Origin: Pseudomonadota bacterium
GTDB lineage: Bacteria > Pseudomonadota > Gammaproteobacteria > Xanthomonadales > Xanthomonadaceae
DNA length: 8,673 nucleotides
Direction: 5' to 3'
NCBI GenBank assembly: GCA_023453655.1
Contig: JAEXTE010000264.1
Location: 1-8,673 of the forward strand
In this document: positions 6,908-8,673 of the stretch, piece after piece
How positions within the stretch are numbered: position 1 is the stretch's first letter
How the letters are laid out: every line of letters begins with the position of its first letter
Position numbers and translations under genes: made by a program
Notes under the pieces: generated by a model
The model's input: only the letters and a program-made list of their open reading frames with translations
Told to the model about the DNA's origin: nothing
Database searches by the model: none

Positions 6908-7798
6908 TCAGACGTCGCCGTCGCTCGCCCAGCCCTCGCCGCTGCCGCGGTGCAGGACCTGGTCGTCGCCCAGGACCTCGCCGGCCGGGACCGACGGCTG
7001 CTCGGCCAGGCGCGCGTAGATCGGGGTGAAGTCCGGTCGCGTGGCCTCGATCAGCTGCTCGAAGCTGTCGATCACGAAGTAGGTCTTCTGGTAGGTGTCG
7101 ATGCGGTAGCGCGTGCGCATGATCCGCTCCAGGTCGAAGCCGATGCGGTTGGGCGCATCGCTCTCGAGCGCGTGGATCGACTCGCCCTTCGACGAGACGA
7201 TGCCGCTGCCGTAGATGCGCAGGCCGCCGGCTTCGCGGATCAGCCCGAACTCCACCGTGTACCAGTACAGCCGCGTGAGGTTCTGCAGCGCATAGGCCCC
7301 GATGGCGTGCGCCTTGACCCCGCCGCGGCCGTAGGCCTGCATGTAGTCGGCGAAGCGCGGATCCATCAGCAGCGGCACGTGCCCGAACAGGTCATGGAAC
7401 AGGTCGGGTTCTTCGATGTAGTCGATCTGTCCCGGCTTGCGGATCCACCAGGTGACCGGGAAGCGCCGGTTCGCGAGGTGGTCGAAGAAATCCAGCTCCG
7501 GCAGCAGGCCCTCCACGCCGATCAGCTGCCAGCCGGTGGCCTCGCCCAGCACGCGGTTGAGCTCGGCGTACTTCGGGATCGCGTGCGGACTCATGCCCAT
7601 CGCATCCTGTGCGCGCAGGAAGGCGTCGCTGGCGCGGCCGGGCAGGATCTCCCGCTGCCGCGCGAACAGCGTGGCCCAGGTGGCATGGTCCTCCGCGCTG
7701 TAGTCGTCCCAGGGCTGCTCGACGATGCCGGTGGCATAGACGGGCACCTTGCCCTTGTCGGTGTGCAGGTTCTCGACGCGGCGCGGCTGTGCGGACAT
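6908..7798 (-). CDS. phhA: Phenylalanine-4-hydroxylase
   Basis: A 296-residue bacterial, single-domain aromatic amino acid hydroxylase. It converts L-phenylalanine to L-tyrosine using O2, tetrahydropterin and non-haem iron in the cytoplasm. The facial triad is complete: H135 and H140 in LFHDLFGHVP, and E183 in YTVEFGL. The pterin and substrate regions (GVEGLLPELDFFDHLANRRF; RKPGQIDYIEEPD; SGIVSSKGES) are intact. It has no N-terminal ACT regulatory domain, as expected for bacteria. ATG 7798 is preceded at seven bases by GGAG (7806-7809), which fixes the start; the longer open frame upstream overlaps the divergent regulator and is not coding. Beside it are an aromatic aminotransferase downstream and a divergent Lrp/AsnC regulator. 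The pterin-recycling partner PhhB, often next to phhA in Pseudomonas, is not in the window. Confidence 0.97.
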   Translation of the reverse strand: MSAQPRRVENLHTDKGKVPVYATGIVEQPWDDYSAEDHATWATLFARQREILPGRASDAFLRAQDAMGMSPHAIPKYAELNRVLGEATGWQLIGVEGLLPELDFFDHLANRRFPVTWWIRKPGQIDYIEEPDLFHDLFGHVPLLMDPRFADYMQAYGRGGVKAHAIGAYALQNLTRLYWYTVEFGLIREAGGLRIYGSGIVSSKGESIHALESDAPNRIGFDLERIMRTRYRIDTYQKTYFVIDSFEQLIEATRPDFTPIYARLAEQPSVPAGEVLGDDQVLHRGSGEGWASDGDV

Positions 7799-7873
7799 GG
7801 CGGGTCTCCGGCGCTGGTCCCGCGCGGGCGGGACGGGGAGGGCGGTGGCCTTCGCAGGGTATCGCGGCACGTG

Positions 7874-7888
7874 CGCAACAGGCTTGCG
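7874..7888. promoter_or_regulatory. Perfect 15-base dyad, candidate Lrp/AsnC operator 1
   Basis: CGCAA-CAGGC-TTGCG is a perfect five-base inverted repeat with a five-base spacer in the region between phhA and the divergent Lrp/AsnC gene. Lrp-family sites are typically about 15 bases with dyad symmetry. A third TTGCG half-site follows at 7892-7896. It repeats in near-identical form 40 bases to the right. Confidence 0.55.
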
Positions 7889-7913
7889 AAGTTGCGCGTC
7901 CCACCGTGCCAGA

Positions 7914-7928
7914 CGCAAGATACTTGCA
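7914..7928. promoter_or_regulatory. Near-perfect 15-base dyad, candidate Lrp/AsnC operator 2
   Basis: CGCAA-GATAC-TTGCA repeats the first dyad with one change. It covers GATACT (7919-7924), the best -10 candidate for the Lrp/AsnC gene, which fits autoregulation by promoter occlusion. A further dyad, CAGGA-A-TCCTG, directly follows at 7927-7937. Confidence 0.55.
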
Positions 7929-7952
7929 GGAATCCTGGAAACGGAGCATGAA

Positions 7953-8432
7953 ATGGCCGCGGCATCGCTCGATCGCACCGACCTGATGCTGCTGGCCGAG
8001 CTGCAGCGCGCCGGCCGCCAGACCAATGCCGAACTGGCTGAACGCGTGCACCTGTCCGCCTCGGCCTGCCTGCGCCGCGTGCAGCGGCTGGAGCGCGAAG
8101 GCGTGATCGCCGGGTACCGCGCCGAACTCGACGGCGAGAGCCTCGGCATCGGCTTCCAGGCCTTCGTGCGCGTGCACCTGGCCCGGCATGACGCAGCGTC
8201 GATCGCCATGTTCGGTGACCGCGTCAACGAATGGCCGGAGGTGATCGCCTGCCATGCCCTGACCGGCGACATGGACTACCTGCTTCACGTCGCGGTGTCG
8301 AGCCTGGAGCACTTCTCGCGCTTCCTGCTCGACAAGCTGCTGGCGCAGGCCGGCGTGGCCGACGTCAATTCGAGCTTCGTGCTGCGCACGGTCAAGGCCT
8401 ATCGCGGGCTGCCGCTGCCGTCGCCGGGCTGA
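7953..8432 (+). CDS. Lrp/AsnC-family transcriptional regulator
   Basis: A 159-residue feast/famine regulator. Residues 5-55 form the N-terminal winged-helix DNA-binding domain ([16 protein letters not shown], then [20 protein letters not shown] and the wing [12 protein letters not shown]). Residues about 66-145 form the RAM ligand-binding and oligomerisation domain, with [17 protein letters not shown] in the usual place for amino-acid sensing. ATG 7953 has GGAG at 7943-7946, six bases upstream. Divergent from phhA with 154 bases between start codons, it is best read as the local regulator of phenylalanine/tyrosine use, responding to an aromatic or other amino acid; the ligand is inference. 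Its last 41 bases overlap the convergent integrase gene. Family assignment is certain; a specific name is not justified. Confidence 0.95.
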   Translation: MAAASLDRTDLMLLAELQRAGRQTNAELAERVHLSASACLRRVQRLEREGVIAGYRAELDGESLGIGFQAFVRVHLARHDAASIAMFGDRVNEWPEVIACHALTGDMDYLLHVAVSSLEHFSRFLLDKLLAQAGVADVNSSFVLRTVKAYRGLPLPSPG

Positions 8433-8673
8433 GGTCCAGCGGGCTGAGTACGCCGCGGCCGCCGCGGTTGAGCACATGCGTATAGATCTGGGTGGTGGCG
8501 ACGTCCTTGTGCCCGAGCAGCTCCTGGATCGTGCGGATGTCGTATCCGGCTTCGAGCAGGTGGGTGGCGAACGAGTGCCGCAGCGTGTGCGCCGACACCG
8601 GCTTGTCGATCCCCGCGCGCAGCCGCGCCCGCCGGATCGCGCGCGAGAGACTGGCATCGTCCAGATGGTGCCG
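8392..8673 (-). CDS. intI: Integron integrase IntI, C-terminal part (5' end outside window)
   Basis: The frame is open from the right edge to the TGA at 8392-8394, giving the last 93 residues of a tyrosine recombinase. Fragment residues H29 and R32 (HTLRHS), H55 (LLGHKD) and nucleophile Y64 (IYTHVL) have exactly the spacing of H277, R280, H303 and Y312 of IntI1. Two IntI-type traits are present: the RHHLDD stretch just before the last catalytic block (IntI1 has RRHHM there) and the end motif [12 protein letters not shown] (IntI1: KVGGAGVRSPLD). XerC/XerD and phage integrases lack that ending. IntI recombines attI with attC sites to capture gene cassettes. All visible catalytic residues are intact, so nothing here suggests inactivation, but the first two catalytic residues and the rest of the IntI-specific domain lie beyond the edge. 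The cassettes are expected to the right, on the 5' side of intI. Confidence 0.92.
   Translation of the reverse strand, partial: RHHLDDASLSRAIRRARLRAGIDKPVSAHTLRHSFATHLLEAGYDIRTIQELLGHKDVATTQIYTHVLNRGGRGVLSPLDLSPATAAAARDRP

Noticed and set aside
7799..8272. N-terminal extension of phenylalanine hydroxylase as a regulatory domain
   Set aside because: The extension runs antisense through the Lrp/AsnC gene, shows no ACT-domain features, and a good ribosome site marks ATG 7798.
8392..8673. XerC/XerD or prophage integrase
   Set aside because: The catalytic-block sequence alone could fit Xer proteins, but the RHHLDD stretch and the [10 protein letters not shown] ending are found in IntI and not in Xer or phage enzymes.
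8433..8673. attI, attC or gene cassettes inside the window
   Set aside because: The window ends within the integrase coding sequence; the recombination sites are expected on its 5' side beyond the edge, and no attC-like paired core sites were seen here.
1..8673. CRISPR array, tRNA/rRNA genes, insertion sequences, or a new defence or biosynthetic cluster
   Set aside because: No spaced direct repeats, RNA-gene signatures or transposase were found; apart from the integrase all genes are metabolic, transport or regulatory genes of ordinary composition.

Overview
The window reads as chromosomal DNA of a high-GC gammaproteobacterium, most likely a member of the Xanthomonadaceae/Lysobacteraceae (Lysobacter, Luteimonas or Pseudoxanthomonas type). 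This rests on the strong G/C bias at third codon positions, the protein relationships recognised from memory, and the phenylalanine hydroxylase/Lrp gene pair. No search was run, so the genus is inference. Coding is dense: nine genes, no gene-free stretch above about 230 bases, and no rRNA, tRNA or CRISPR.

Layout. (1) Bases 1-880, plus strand: the 3' end of a sensor histidine kinase overlaps by 11 bases a stand-alone CheY-like response regulator. (2) Bases 896-1597, minus strand: an Fe(II)/2-oxoglutarate oxygenase with an H-x-E rather than H-x-D motif, starting on GTG directly behind a -10-like box. (3) Bases 1598-1737: a divergent intergenic region with a 12-base palindrome and a REP-like inverted repeat. 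(4) Bases 1738-3183, plus strand: an FAD/NAD(P)-binding protein of the YdhS family (COG4529). Its 3' end overlaps by 70 bases the convergent gene (5) at 3114-5276, minus strand, an outer-membrane TonB-dependent receptor very close in sequence to E. coli YncD, now called PqqU, the receptor for the cofactor PQQ. (6) Bases 5482-6678 and (7) 6908-7798, both minus strand: an aromatic-amino-acid aminotransferase and phenylalanine-4-hydroxylase. (8) Bases 7953-8432, plus strand: an Lrp/AsnC regulator divergent from the hydroxylase. (9) From 8392 to the right edge, minus strand: the C-terminal 93 residues of an integron integrase.

How the genes fit together. PhhA turns phenylalanine into tyrosine, and the aminotransferase can take tyrosine (or phenylalanine) to the 2-oxo acid, so genes 6 and 7 form a phenylalanine/tyrosine catabolic pair. 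The divergent Lrp/AsnC protein is the obvious candidate regulator. The intergenic region between phhA and this regulator contains two near-identical dyads, CGCAA-N5-TTGCG and CGCAA-N5-TTGCA, with centres 40 bases apart, which look like its operators.

The most consequential item is at the right edge. The last gene has the spacing of IntI1 catalytic residues and the IntI-type C-terminal motif, so a chromosomal integron (attI and possibly a gene-cassette array) is predicted just beyond base 8673. The window ends before that part can be seen.
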